Source of the DNA: Ancylobacter amanitiformis
GTDB lineage: Bacteria; Pseudomonadota; Alphaproteobacteria; Rhizobiales; Xanthobacteraceae
Assembly (NCBI RefSeq): GCF_030814815.1
Contig: NZ_JAUSVR010000018.1
Span: 1-64,000 of the forward strand
Direction: 5' to 3'
Length of the DNA stretch: 64,000 nt
The notes beneath the pieces were generated by a model. It did no database searches and was not told the origin of the DNA. It worked only from the letters and a program-made list of their open reading frames with translations. Every line of letters begins with the position of its first letter. Position 1 is the stretch's first letter. This document shows, piece by piece, positions 6,731-15,646 of this stretch. The position numbers and the translations under genes are program-made.

Positions 6731-7636
6731 TTGGCCACCCTGCTTCACTGGCTCCTCGACGAAACGCCGACGTCCCGGCTGCAGGCGCGGCTGGGCCGCC
6801 ATGCCCGCGTCGCGCTCGCCCTCACGCGCAATCCGCTCGCCGTCATCGGTCTCATCATCGTCGCGCTGCTGCTGGTCTCGGCCTTGGCCGCGCCGCTGAT
6901 CGCGACCTATGATCCGGTCGCGCAGGATCTCGCGCGGCGGCTGCTGCCGCCGAGTGCCGCGCACTGGATGGGCACGGACGAGCTCGGCCGGGACATCTGG
7001 TCGCGTACCGTGTTCGGTTCGCGGATCACACTGACGATCGTGCTGCTGGTGGCGATCATCGCCGCGCCGCTCGGCCTCGTGGTCGGCGCGGTCGCCGGCT
7101 ATTTCGGCGGCTGGTGCGACCGCATCCTGATGGGCGTCACCGACATCTTCCTGTCCATGCCCAAGCTGATCCTGGCGCTGGCCTTCGTGGCCGCGCTCGG
7201 TCCAGGCATCCAGAACGCCATCATCGCGATCGCCATCGCCACATGGCCGAGCTATGCCCGGATCGCCCGCGCGGAGACACTGACCATCCGCCATAGCGAG
7301 TTCATTTCGGCGATCCGATTGCAGGGAGCCTCCGCGACGCGCGTGATCCTGCGCCACATCCTGCCGCTCTGCGCGTCGTCGATGATCATCCGCGTCACGC
7401 TCGACATGGCCGGCATCATCCTCACTGCCGCCGGCCTCGGCTTCATCGGCCTCGGCGCCCAGCCGCCCCTGCCGGAATGGGGCGCCATGATCTCGCGCGG
7501 CCGCAACTTCATCCTCGACCAGTGGTGGGTCTCGACCATGCCCGGCCTCGCGATCGTCACCGTCGGGCTCGGCTTCTGCTTTCTCGGCGACGGCCTGCGT
7601 GACGTGCTGGATCCCAAACAGGCAGGCAAGCCATGA
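6731..7636 (+). CDS. ABC transporter permease, DppC-like
   Basis: A 301-residue second permease. It uses a TTG start at 6731, supported by AGGAGAA 8-10 bases upstream; no ATG fits as well. It has the DppC hallmarks: one N-terminal membrane segment, the periplasmic PPSAAHWMGTDELGRDIWSR, then five membrane segments with the EAA-like loop SEFISAIRLQGASATRVILRH split around residues 190-210, and the C-terminal FLGDGLRDVLDPK. It forms the heterodimeric channel with the DppB-like subunit. Its TGA overlaps the ATG of the next gene (ATGA), indicating translational coupling. Confidence 0.93.
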   Translation: MATLLHWLLDETPTSRLQARLGRHARVALALTRNPLAVIGLIIVALLLVSALAAPLIATYDPVAQDLARRLLPPSAAHWMGTDELGRDIWSRTVFGSRITLTIVLLVAIIAAPLGLVVGAVAGYFGGWCDRILMGVTDIFLSMPKLILALAFVAALGPGIQNAIIAIAIATWPSYARIARAETLTIRHSEFISAIRLQGASATRVILRHILPLCASSMIIRVTLDMAGIILTAAGLGFIGLGAQPPLPEWGAMISRGRNFILDQWWVSTMPGLAIVTVGLGFCFLGDGLRDVLDPKQAGKP

Positions 7637-8469
7637 CCGCCCCGCTCCTCGATATCGAGAACCTGCGCGTCACCTTTCCCACCTCGACGGGGCCCGTCGA
7701 TGTGGTGCGCGGCCTGTCCTTCGCGCTCGGGCGCGAGCGGCTGGGCATTGTCGGCGAAAGCGGCTCGGGCAAGTCGATGACAGGCCGTGCCATCCTCAGG
7801 CTGGTGCGCCCGCCGGGGCGGGTGACGGCCGACCGGCTGCACTTCGATGGCATCGACCTGCTGGCCCAGAGCCCACGCCGCATGCGGCTGATCCGGGGTG
7901 CCCGCATCTCCATGGTGATGCAGGACCCGAAATTCTCCCTCAATCCTGTGATGACCATCGGCGCTCAGATCGCGGAGGCGGTGCTCACCCATGAGCGCGT
8001 GTCGCGCGTCGATCTGCATTCCCGCGTGGTCGCCATGCTCGAGGCGGTGCGCATCGACGACCCCGACCGCGTCGCCGCGCTCTATCCCCACGAGGTATCG
8101 GGAGGCATGGGCCAGCGGGTGATGATCGCGATGATGCTGATCCCGCAGCCCGATGTCCTCATCGCCGACGAGCCGACCTCGGCGCTGGACGGCTCGGTGC
8201 AGGCCCAGGTGCTCGACATCATCAACGAGCAGATCACCAGCAAGGGCATGGGGCTGATCCTCATCAGCCATGACCTCAACATGGTCGCGAGCTACTGTGA
8301 GCGTATTCTCGTCATGTACCGGGGCGAGGTGGTGGAAGAATGCCGGGCCGACGCGCTCGCCGACGCGCGCCACCCCTACACGCGCGGCCTTCTGGCCGCC
8401 ATGCCGCACATCGATGAAACCCGCGACGAGTTGCCCGTGCTCGATCGCCGCGCATGGACCACGCCATGA
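7633..8469 (+). CDS. ABC transporter ATP-binding protein, DppD-like
   Basis: A 278-residue ATPase that powers the importer. Walker A GESGSGKS (about residues 39-46), Q-loop in MQDPKFSLNP, signature VSGGMGQR, Walker B VLIADEPTSALD and H-loop ISHDL are all intact. The C-terminus has the short peptide-family tail RHPYTRGLLAAMP. It overlaps the upstream permease and the downstream ATPase by 4 bp each, so the whole set is one transcription and translation unit. Confidence 0.93.
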   Translation: MTAPLLDIENLRVTFPTSTGPVDVVRGLSFALGRERLGIVGESGSGKSMTGRAILRLVRPPGRVTADRLHFDGIDLLAQSPRRMRLIRGARISMVMQDPKFSLNPVMTIGAQIAEAVLTHERVSRVDLHSRVVAMLEAVRIDDPDRVAALYPHEVSGGMGQRVMIAMMLIPQPDVLIADEPTSALDGSVQAQVLDIINEQITSKGMGLILISHDLNMVASYCERILVMYRGEVVEECRADALADARHPYTRGLLAAMPHIDETRDELPVLDRRAWTTP

Positions 8470-9206
8470 CCGCCATCTCCCTGCGCAATCTCGATATCTT
8501 CTACGGCGCGACGAAGGTCGTGCACGACCTCACGCTTGATATCGCCGAGGGCGAGAGCGTCGCGCTGGTGGGCGAGAGCGGCTCCGGCAAGTCCACGGTG
8601 CTGAAGGCGATCACCGGGCTGGCGACGAACTGGACTGGCGCCATCGCCGTCGAGGGGGTGCCGCGCAGCCACCGGATCGACCGCCGCTGTGCGCGGCAAT
8701 GCCAGCTGGTGTTCCAGGATCCCTACGCTTCGCTGCATCCGCGCAAGACCGTGGACGACGCGCTCTCGGAACCCCTGGCGATCCACGGCATCCCCGATGA
8801 CGGGCGGCGCGTCGAGACGACGATGGCGGCGGTCGGGCTCGACGCGCGCCTGCGCTTCCGCTTTCCCCATCAGCTCTCCGGCGGCCAGCGCCAGCGCGTG
8901 GCGATCGCCCGCGCGCTCATGCCGGAGCCGCGCATCCTGCTTCTGGACGAGCCGACCTCGGCGCTCGATGTTTCGGTGCAGGCGGAAATTCTCAACCTGC
9001 TGAAACGGCTGCGCCGCGAACAGGGCCTCACCTATCTGATGGTGACGCACAACCTGCCCGTGGTGTCCTTCCTCTGCGACCGGCTCGCGGTGATGCAGAA
9101 AGGCCGGATCGTCGAGATCGCCGAGGTCACGCGCTTCAAGACGGGCGAGCTCGCCAGTCCCTACGCCCGCGAGCTTTACGCTGCCGGGGCCTCACGCGGC
9201 TGCTGA
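8466..9206 (+). CDS. ABC transporter ATP-binding protein, DppF-like
   Basis: The second ATPase, 246 residues from the ATG at 8466 that overlaps the previous stop; an in-frame ATG at 8454 is possible. Walker A GESGSGKST, Q-loop VFQDPYASLHP, signature LSGGQRQR, Walker B ILLLDEPTSALD and H-loop VTHNLPVVS are intact. The YASLHPR..V and ALDVSVQAEILNLL strings are typical of DppF/GsiA-type partners. It lacks the longer C-terminal oligopeptide domain of classical DppF. Last gene of the plus-strand transporter operon; 24 bp separate it from the convergent regulator. Confidence 0.92.
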   Translation: MTAISLRNLDIFYGATKVVHDLTLDIAEGESVALVGESGSGKSTVLKAITGLATNWTGAIAVEGVPRSHRIDRRCARQCQLVFQDPYASLHPRKTVDDALSEPLAIHGIPDDGRRVETTMAAVGLDARLRFRFPHQLSGGQRQRVAIARALMPEPRILLLDEPTSALDVSVQAEILNLLKRLRREQGLTYLMVTHNLPVVSFLCDRLAVMQKGRIVEIAEVTRFKTGELASPYARELYAAGASRGC

Positions 9207-9229
9207 GGGACGTCCGGCAGGCCACTCGC

Positions 9230-9871
9230 TCAATCGGCGGCGGCGGGAAGGTCGCCGAACAGCGAGACCGTGCCGACCCAGATGATCCTGGCGGGGACGC
9301 GTCCCTTGTTCATATAGGAATGGGGGCTGTCGCCGCGGAAATGGCAGGTGTCGCCCGGCCGCAGCAGCACGGATGTATCGTCAACGACCTGCAGCAATTC
9401 GCCCTTGAGGATGTAGATCCACTCCTCGCCGATATTGGTGATGGTCTTGGATCTGTAACCGGCGGGGATGTGCATGATCACCGCGTTGAGCATCTGCCCC
9501 GAGAACACGGTGGACATGCGCTCATAGCGGACCGGCGAATCGTGGATCGCGAATTCGGGACGGCTCCCCTCCCGCGTCACCGAATCGGGCGGTAGGCCGA
9601 TCTGCAGGAACGAGGAGGTCGACAGGCCGAGCGCCTTGGCAATGCCGCCCAGCGTGCCCAGTGATGGCGTGGACTTGCCGCGCTCCACCAGCGAGAGGAA
9701 CGCCGGCGAGATGGCGGCGACCTGGCACAGTTCCACCATGGTCATGTCGCGCTTCTGGCGTTCGCGGCGGATGAGCGCGCCGAGATTGGACACCAGCATC
9801 CCGCTGGTCGGCGAGGGGGCGGGCCCTCCTTCCGGCGCTACCGGTTGCCCCGCCTTTGCCTGTCTTGCCAC
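9230..9871 (-). CDS. XRE-family regulator with C-terminal cupin domain
   Basis: A 213-residue transcription factor with an N-terminal Cro/C1 helix-turn-helix (LGALIRRERQKRDMTMVELC...ISPAFLSLVERGKSTPSLGTL, about residues 28-75) and a C-terminal cupin barrel (GEEWIYILKGELLQVVDD and PGDTCHFRGDSPHSYMN). Such regulators sense a small metabolite in the cupin and control transport or catabolic genes, often amine or amino-acid pathways (PuuR type). A perfect 15-bp palindrome lies 60 bp upstream of the start and related sequences lie in two other promoter regions of this block, suggesting it controls the transporter, the amidase and the M81 operon. Confidence 0.88.
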   Translation of the reverse strand: MARQAKAGQPVAPEGGPAPSPTSGMLVSNLGALIRRERQKRDMTMVELCQVAAISPAFLSLVERGKSTPSLGTLGGIAKALGLSTSSFLQIGLPPDSVTREGSRPEFAIHDSPVRYERMSTVFSGQMLNAVIMHIPAGYRSKTITNIGEEWIYILKGELLQVVDDTSVLLRPGDTCHFRGDSPHSYMNKGRVPARIIWVGTVSLFGDLPAAAD

Positions 9872-9930
9872 GATTGCCCCTTGCCGAGATGTCCTGTTCG
9901 GTCCGGACCATACCGGTCGCCGTCGGTTGG

Positions 9931-9945
9931 CTCAAATAATTTGAG
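9931..9945. promoter_or_regulatory. Perfect palindrome CTCAAATAATTTGAG, candidate XRE-cupin operator
   Basis: Seven-base arms around one central base, 60 bp upstream of the XRE-cupin start codon and just after the amidase stop. Position and symmetry suggest autoregulation by the cupin regulator. Related 15-mers occur at 5533 and 11753. Confidence 0.5.
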
Positions 9946-9960
9946 AAACGTGACGGAATT

Positions 9961-11367
9961 TCACACCGCGGTGAGCGCGGGGAGCGGGATTTCCTTCCAG
10001 CCGCTCGCCGCCTCCAGGACCGCGGCAATCCGCAGCAGCGTCGCCTCGGAGAAACGCGGGCCAATGAGCTGGACGCCGATCGGCAGCCCGCGCCCATCCC
10101 TGCCGGTCGGCACATGAAGGGCGGGATGGCCGGTGAGATTGAAGGGAAGAGCGGGAATCTGGAACGGTACCGCCAGCATGTTGTCGCCGCCGTCGAGCGG
10201 CGGGGCGCCATGGATGGCGCTCGCGGTCAGGATCGCGTCGACGCCGTCGAAGATGGTGTCGAGAGCCTCGGTCAGGCGGCGCCGCACCCGGAAGGCCTGG
10301 ACGAGGTCGGCGCCCGTGACGGCCGCGCCCAGCAGCAGACGCTCGGCGGTCTTTGCCGCATAGAGCGGAAGATGCGCCTGAAGGTCCGACTGATGCACGC
10401 AATAGGCCTCGGCCAGCATGATGGCCATGCCGCTCGCATAGAATGCGTCATAGTCCGGCAGCGCGACGCGGCTCACCACGGCGCCGCCGCGCGCCAGCGC
10501 ATTGGTCGCCTGGGCGAGACTGGCGGCGACGGCCGGATCGAACCGCGGCTCAAGCCCCATATGCCCCGGTGGCACGCCGATGCGCAGCCCCGCGACTCCC
10601 GCCCGCAGCGGTGCGGCGTAGTCGGCGGCCGGCACATCGGCGCTGGCCGGGTCGTGCGGGTCGAAGCCGGCGAGAACCTGCAGCGCCAGCGCCGCGTCCT
10701 CGACACTGCGGGTGATCGGCCCGCAATGGTCCATCGAATGGGACAGCGGGAAGACGCCCCGCCGGCTCACCCGGCCATAGGTGGGCTTCAGCCCGACGGC
10801 GCCGCAATAGGCCGCCGGCTGGCGGATCGAGCCGCCGGTGTCCGTCGCGAGGGCGATCCGGACGAAACCCGCGCTCACCGCGACGCCGGCGCCCGAGGAG
10901 GAGCCGCCGGTGGCATGGCCGGGGTGCCACGGGTTGCGGCTTGGCGGGTTCGGGGAATCCGGCCCCATGCCGCCGGTGGCGAATTCCTGCAGTTGCAGCT
11001 TGCCGAGCAGGACCGCGCCGCCATCGCTCATGCGCGCCACGGCGGCGCTGTCCTCCCGGGCGATATGGTTTGAGCGCAACCTGGAATTGCAGCCAGTCGG
11101 CATGCCGGCGCTGTCGAACAGATCCTTCACCGCATATGGAATTCCCTGCAACGGGCCGCGATCCACGCCGCCGGCGAAGTCCCGGTCGGCCGCGCGCGCC
11201 TCGCGCAGCGCCCGTTCGCCGCAGACCCGCACGAAGGCCGCCAACGTGCCGTCATGGGCTGCGATGCGCGCGAGCTGGTGGCGCGCCAGTTGCTCCGCCG
11301 TGAAGCGCCGCGCGCGCAGGCCGCTGCCCAGTTCGGCGATGGACAGTGCGTGCAGCTCAGAGGTCAC
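9961..11367 (-). CDS. Amidase-signature hydrolase (GatA/AtzE-like)
   Basis: A 468-residue amidase of the Ser-cisSer-Lys family, hydrolysing a C-N amide bond. The catalytic lysine is in GIPYAVKDLFD, the serine cluster in ATGGSSSGAGVAV and the nucleophile region in ATDTGGSIRQPAA. GTG at 11367 was chosen: it gives a normal N-terminus (TSELHALSIAELGSGL) and overlaps the upstream small gene by 11 bp. An ATG at 11430 adds an arginine-rich leader that looks non-coding. Pairing with a GatC-like small protein recalls AtzE-AtzG (1-carboxybiuret hydrolase) and other amidases needing a small stabilising subunit. Substrate unknown. Confidence 0.88.
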   Translation of the reverse strand: MTSELHALSIAELGSGLRARRFTAEQLARHQLARIAAHDGTLAAFVRVCGERALREARAADRDFAGGVDRGPLQGIPYAVKDLFDSAGMPTGCNSRLRSNHIAREDSAAVARMSDGGAVLLGKLQLQEFATGGMGPDSPNPPSRNPWHPGHATGGSSSGAGVAVSAGFVRIALATDTGGSIRQPAAYCGAVGLKPTYGRVSRRGVFPLSHSMDHCGPITRSVEDAALALQVLAGFDPHDPASADVPAADYAAPLRAGVAGLRIGVPPGHMGLEPRFDPAVAASLAQATNALARGGAVVSRVALPDYDAFYASGMAIMLAEAYCVHQSDLQAHLPLYAAKTAERLLLGAAVTGADLVQAFRVRRRLTEALDTIFDGVDAILTASAIHGAPPLDGGDNMLAVPFQIPALPFNLTGHPALHVPTGRDGRGLPIGVQLIGPRFSEATLLRIAAVLEAASGWKEIPLPALTAV

Positions 11368-11587
11368 GGCGCACCGGGCGCAGGGGAGAACCGAGATAGA
11401 GCGGCGGCAGCTCCGGCGGACAGGGGGCATGAAGCAATGCGAGCTGCCGCCGCAAGGCGGCGAAGCTCGCTTGGAGATCCGCCATCATCAGGTCCGGCAC
11501 GGTGAGGCCGGCCCGGAGGAACAGCTGCGCCAGCTCGTCGCCAGGGACGGCCGGCTCGCCGATGGGGACCGGGTGCGCGGTGGGCAT
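11357..11587 (-). CDS. Small GatC/AtzG-like amidase-associated protein
   Basis: A 76-residue protein just upstream of and overlapping the amidase. It reads VPGDELAQLFLRAGLTVPDL, then a helix ASFAALRRQLALLHAP and a proline-rich tail PPELPPLYLGSP. This pattern (two helices, then a P-rich extension) matches AtzG/GatC-like small subunits (DUF4089 type) that wrap around an amidase-signature partner. The 11-bp overlap implies coupled translation and a stoichiometric complex. Assignment rests on size, pattern and position, not on a strict motif. Confidence 0.6.
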   Translation of the reverse strand: MPTAHPVPIGEPAVPGDELAQLFLRAGLTVPDLMMADLQASFAALRRQLALLHAPCPPELPPLYLGSPLRPVRRDL

Positions 11588-11859
11588 GGCGGACAGTTCT
11601 CCTGTGCTCTATCGGCATGCGGCGCCGCCCCGGTGGTCCCGGCGGATGCGGCCGCCCGGCGCGGGGGTGTCTGAGCGCCCACGCGTGAGATCTGGCGAAG
11701 GGTTGCGGCACCCGTCCGGCGTGTCATAGCGGGAGAGACGTTACGCAAACAACTGAAAAAAATTTAGTTTGATGAAAAATATTCATTGACTTCAGGCAGA
11801 GCGATCGCGATGACTGGGCGGCGTCGATGGCGCTTTTCCACGTCCCGGGCACACCAGAT
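11588..11859. promoter_or_regulatory. Divergent control region between the amidase pair and the M81 operon
   Basis: GC-rich near the amidase side, turning AT-rich at 11750-11790. It carries CTGAAAAAAATTTAG at 11753-11767, related to the palindrome upstream of the XRE-cupin gene. It must contain promoters for both directions; none could be assigned exactly. Confidence 0.45.
11753..11767. promoter_or_regulatory. Candidate operator, XRE-cupin regulon site C
   Basis: CTGAAAAAAATTTAG matches 11 of 15 positions of CTCAAATAATTTGAG. It sits about 90 bp before the M81 peptidase start and 165 bp before the AtzG-like gene, a sensible place to control both. Confidence 0.35.
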
Positions 11860-13383
11860 ATGCACGCTCCCCGCATCCTTGTCGGCGGCCTGTTCCTCGA
11901 GGCGCACAGCTTCACGCCTCGCCACACGGCGCTTGCCGATTTCGTCGTCACGCGCGGTCCCGCCCTCATCGAGAGACTGGAAACCTCCGATACCGCCCTT
12001 GCCGGCGGCTCGCGGCGGCTGCGGGCCGGCGGCGCCCATATCCTGCCCGGCCTTTCGGCCGTCGCGCCACCGGGCGGGCTTGCCGTGCATGAGGACTATC
12101 TCGCGCTCCGGACCCAGTTGCTCGATGCGGTGGCTGCGACCCGGCCGGACGCCATCTTCCTCGACCTGCACGGCGCGATGGCCACGACCGAGATCGAGGA
12201 TGCGGAGGGAGATCTGGTGCAGGCCCTGCGACGGCTCGTCGGACCTCGCGTCCCCATCGCCGTCGCGCTCGACATGCACGCCTCGATGACTCGGGCCATG
12301 CTGGACGCCACGCCGCTCTGGGTGGGCTATAAGAAAAACCCGCATGTCGACTGTTCGGAAACCGGCGAACGGGCGGCCCAGTTGCTGCTCGACACGCTGT
12401 CCGGCGCCCTGAAACCGGTGGCATGCGCGATCTGGCTGCCCGCTCTTCTGCTGGGTCAGCTCGCCACCGAACGCGGCCCGCTGGCGGAATTGCACGCGAT
12501 GCGCCGTGCGCTGGAGCGGTCCGAGCACCTTGCGGACATGTCCTTTTACAACACCTACGCCTTTCTCGATGCCGCCGAAGCCGGGCAGTGCATCACCGCC
12601 GTCGCGTGCGACGACAGGGCTCCGGCGGCGCAGGCGGCCGTCGAGGCCCTGGCGCGCGCGGTGTGGGCGCGTCGCGACCGTTTCGGGGTGGACCGTCCCG
12701 CGCTGGAACCGGTGATCGCCGGGCTGGTGCCGCAGGCCGGCCGGCCGGTCATCCTCGGCGATCATGGAGATCGCGTCCTCGGCGGCGGCATCGGCGACGG
12801 CACCCATATCATCGCCACGGCGCGGGCGTGCCGGCCGGACCTTCGTATTCTGGCGCCCGTCACCGATCCCGACGCGGTCCATGCGGCGCGGAAGGCGGGT
12901 GTCGGCGCCGATCTGGACCTGATGCTGGGCGGTGCGCTGACGCCGGGGGAAATGCCGGTGGCCGGGCGCTGGCGGGTCAAGGCGCTGGGGGAGGGTCGTT
13001 TCGTGCAGGCCGGCCCGTTCCTGGCCGGCGAGCCGGCCGACATGGGGCCGACCGCGGTGCTGCAGTGCGGCCGGCTGACCGTTCTGGCGACCAGCCGGCC
13101 GGGTCTCAGCCAGGATCCGCAGGCCTTTCTAAGTCACGGCGAGGACCCGGCGGCCTATGACGTGGTTGTCTGCAAGTCCGGCTTTCATTTCGAACCGGCC
13201 TTCCGCTCCTTTGGTCCGTGCGTGTCGGTCGACACGCCGGGCATGACCAATTACGTGCCCGGATATTTCCCGTTCCGCAAGCGGCCCCGCTATTGGCCGG
13301 AAGATCCGGCCGCCGTTCCCGATTTCGCGGCACGCCTCTTCCCCAGCCGAATTGCGTCCGCAGAGACAAGGAGCCTGTCGTGA
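11860..13383 (+). CDS. M81 family metallopeptidase (MlrC-like)
   Basis: A 507-residue protein of the MlrC/M81 family, named for a microcystin-degradation enzyme but mostly of unknown substrate. The N-terminus RILVGGLFLEAHSFTP, the DLHGAM and DMHAS zinc-site strings, KKNPHVDCSETGERA and the C-terminal half containing GDHGDRVLGGGIGDGTH are all in family positions. The ATG at 11860 begins the conserved part; an ATG at 11827 adds 11 residues. It heads a four-gene operon and overlaps the next gene by GTGA. Proximity to a peptide-type importer and an amidase suggests hydrolysis of a peptide- or amide-like import. Confidence 0.87.
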   Translation: MHAPRILVGGLFLEAHSFTPRHTALADFVVTRGPALIERLETSDTALAGGSRRLRAGGAHILPGLSAVAPPGGLAVHEDYLALRTQLLDAVAATRPDAIFLDLHGAMATTEIEDAEGDLVQALRRLVGPRVPIAVALDMHASMTRAMLDATPLWVGYKKNPHVDCSETGERAAQLLLDTLSGALKPVACAIWLPALLLGQLATERGPLAELHAMRRALERSEHLADMSFYNTYAFLDAAEAGQCITAVACDDRAPAAQAAVEALARAVWARRDRFGVDRPALEPVIAGLVPQAGRPVILGDHGDRVLGGGIGDGTHIIATARACRPDLRILAPVTDPDAVHAARKAGVGADLDLMLGGALTPGEMPVAGRWRVKALGEGRFVQAGPFLAGEPADMGPTAVLQCGRLTVLATSRPGLSQDPQAFLSHGEDPAAYDVVVCKSGFHFEPAFRSFGPCVSVDTPGMTNYVPGYFPFRKRPRYWPEDPAAVPDFAARLFPSRIASAETRSLS

Positions 13384-14729
13384 GCCGTCACGATACCGCG
13401 CAGTCGCTTCGTGCCTTCCAGCGCGGCCAGCGCGTGTTTCCGGATGGGACCGCGCGCGTGACCATCGAGAAGGATCCCTGCCCCGTCTATATCGAACGTG
13501 GAGAGGGCGCTTGGGTCGAGGATCTCGATGGACGGCGCTTCCTCGATCTGCACGGCAATTTCACCTCGCTGATCAACGGCCACGCCTTCCCGCCCGTCGT
13601 CGAGGCGGTGACGCGACAACTCCGCAAGGGGAGTTGCTTCGCTAATCCGACGGAGAGCGAACTCGCTCTGGCGGAGCTGCTATGCGCTCGCATTGCGGGC
13701 ATGGATCGGCTGCGCTTTGTGAATACCGGCACCGAAGCCGTCATGTTCGCCGTGAAGGCGGCCCGGGCCATCACCGGCCGCAGCGGTATCGCCAAGATCG
13801 AAGGGGCCTATCACGGCGCGTATGACTGGATCGAGGTGAGCCAGACCAGCGGACCAGCGAACTGGGGGAGCGATGCACAACCCGCCAGCGTGCCCTATTA
13901 TCGCGGCATGCCCGACAGCGTCGTGAACGAGGTGGTTACCTTGCGAATAAACGATGCGCCGGCGGCGAAGCGGCTGATCGAGCGTCACGCCGCGCACCTT
14001 GCCGCCATTGTCATCGATCCGATGCCGAGCCGACTGGGTCTCATCGGGGCCACGCCGGATTTCCTCACCGTCATGCAGGCCGCCGCGCGGCGCAACGGCA
14101 TCCTGATCATCGCCGACGAGGTATTGAACTTTCGCCAGGGCTATAGCGGGTTATCGGCGCAGCTGGGCCTGAAGCCCGATCTCTGGGCGCTCGGCAAGAT
14201 CATCGGCGGCGGCTTCCCGATCGGCGCCATCGGCGGACGGGCCGACGTCATGGAAGTGTTCGCGCGGCGCGGCGGTCCCGCGCTCGTGCCGCAGGGCGGC
14301 ACCTTCTCGGCAAATCCGATATCGATGACGGCCGGCCACGCCAACATGCAGGCCCTGACGCCGTCCGCCTTCGCGCGCCTGGAGGCAATGGGCGACCGGC
14401 TGAGGGACGCGTTGCGGATCGCGATCGCGGCGAGCGGCCTGCCCTTCTCCATCACCGGCGCCGCCTCGCTGCTGCGGGTACACGCCAAGGGCGCGGCACC
14501 CACCGACTATCGCCAGTCGGTCGAGACGCCGGCACAGCGCGGCGCCATCCAACGCCTCGTCGCGCACTTCGCCGCGGGGGGGCTTCTGATGCAAACGAGC
14601 GGCATGATGTGCCTGTCCACACCGATGCAAGACGCGGATATCGAGCTGATTTCCGGGACCTTTGAAACCTATCTGCACGAGGAACTCCGGCACGGCGGCG
14701 CGTGCGCCCGTGCCGCAGTCGGCGAATGA
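13380..14729 (+). CDS. Class III PLP aminotransferase (glutamate-1-semialdehyde aminomutase-like)
   Basis: A 449-residue fold-type I PLP enzyme. The GTG start at 13380 overlaps the preceding stop (GTGA), and the protein then begins SRHDTAQSLRAFQRG. Seen: DGRRFLDLHGNFTSLINGHA, the cofactor-binding VNTGTEAVMFAVKAARA, the aspartate in IIADEVLNFRQGYSG and the Schiff-base lysine in LGKIIGGGFPIGAIGG. The FRQGYSG and GGGFPIGA context is closer to GSA aminomutase-like aminotransferases than to omega-transaminases. It is unlikely to be the haem-pathway HemL, because it sits in a catabolic operon. Probably moves an amino group from the hydrolysed substrate. Confidence 0.88.
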   Translation: MSRHDTAQSLRAFQRGQRVFPDGTARVTIEKDPCPVYIERGEGAWVEDLDGRRFLDLHGNFTSLINGHAFPPVVEAVTRQLRKGSCFANPTESELALAELLCARIAGMDRLRFVNTGTEAVMFAVKAARAITGRSGIAKIEGAYHGAYDWIEVSQTSGPANWGSDAQPASVPYYRGMPDSVVNEVVTLRINDAPAAKRLIERHAAHLAAIVIDPMPSRLGLIGATPDFLTVMQAAARRNGILIIADEVLNFRQGYSGLSAQLGLKPDLWALGKIIGGGFPIGAIGGRADVMEVFARRGGPALVPQGGTFSANPISMTAGHANMQALTPSAFARLEAMGDRLRDALRIAIAASGLPFSITGAASLLRVHAKGAAPTDYRQSVETPAQRGAIQRLVAHFAAGGLLMQTSGMMCLSTPMQDADIELISGTFETYLHEELRHGGACARAAVGE

Positions 14730-14745
14730 GGCGCCAAGACCCGCC

Positions 14746-15546
14746 ATGGATTTGCTGCTGAAAGACAAGGTGGTCGTCGTGACCGGTTCGAGCGCCGGCA
14801 TCGGCCTGGCGACGGCCTGCGAATTCGCCCGCGAAGGGGCGCATGTGGTGCTGGTCGGCCGCACGCAGGAGAGACTGCGCGCCGCCGCGCACCGTCTTCC
14901 GGAGACGGCAGCCTCGGTTCTGTCGGTGGCCTGCGACGTGACGGATCCGGACGATGCGGCGCGGCTGATCGGCACGGTGGTCGAACGCCATGACGCGATC
15001 GACGTGCTCGTCAACAATGTTGGCGGTGCGGTCGGTGGTCGCCTGATCGAAAACAGCACCGACGACCACTGGCGCCGCACCTTCGAGATGAACGTGGTCC
15101 AGACCGTCCGCCTGATGCGCCTCGCCGTGCCGCATATGCGGCACCGCGCGGCCGCCATCGTCAACATCGCGTCGATTTCCGGCTGGGTACCGCAACTTGC
15201 CAGCAGCGGCCAGTACGGCGGATCAAAGGCCGCACTGATCTTCGACACCGAACGCTGGGCTCTCGAATTCCAGAAACATGGCGTTCGGGTGAACACGGTC
15301 GCGCCCGGCGCCATTCTTGAGGAAGGAAGCGGATGGGCGACCTATCGCGATGCCCATCGCGAGGCATTCGACGCTTATGTCGAAGAGGCGTTCCCCATGG
15401 GGCGTCTCGGCGCGCCGCAGGAGGTGGCCGATGTCGTGGTGTTTCTGGCCTCGGCGCGCGCCAACTGGGTGAACGGGCGCATGGTGGCGGTGGACGGACT
15501 TGAACAGCCGGTGCGGGCGGCTCGCCACTGGGGCGGAGAGCATTAG
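14746..15546 (+). CDS. Short-chain dehydrogenase/reductase
   Basis: A 266-residue NAD(P)-dependent SDR. It has the Rossmann motif VVTGSSAGIGLATA (about residues 11-24), VLVNNVGG, the catalytic serine in NIASISG, and YGGSK (YxxxK). The C-terminal VNGRMVAVDGLEQP corresponds to the usual VNGxxxxVDGG. The ATG at 14746 is 16 bp after the aminotransferase stop. It likely oxidises or reduces a hydroxy/keto intermediate of the M81 operon pathway; the substrate cannot be read from sequence. Confidence 0.92.
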   Translation: MDLLLKDKVVVVTGSSAGIGLATACEFAREGAHVVLVGRTQERLRAAAHRLPETAASVLSVACDVTDPDDAARLIGTVVERHDAIDVLVNNVGGAVGGRLIENSTDDHWRRTFEMNVVQTVRLMRLAVPHMRHRAAAIVNIASISGWVPQLASSGQYGGSKAALIFDTERWALEFQKHGVRVNTVAPGAILEEGSGWATYRDAHREAFDAYVEEAFPMGRLGAPQEVADVVVFLASARANWVNGRMVAVDGLEQPVRAARHWGGEH

Positions 15547-15646
15547 CGCAAGCCTCGATCCGTAGGAGACCGGCCCATGCGAGCACCACGCCGCCGAGCC
15601 TGAGCGCCTGGGTGGGTCCTTTTTCCAGCGAGAAGTGCGTGCCCTT

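Noticed and set aside
9206..9230. An intrinsic terminator between the convergent transporter operon and regulator
   Set aside because: The 24-bp gap has no stem with a following T-run on either strand.
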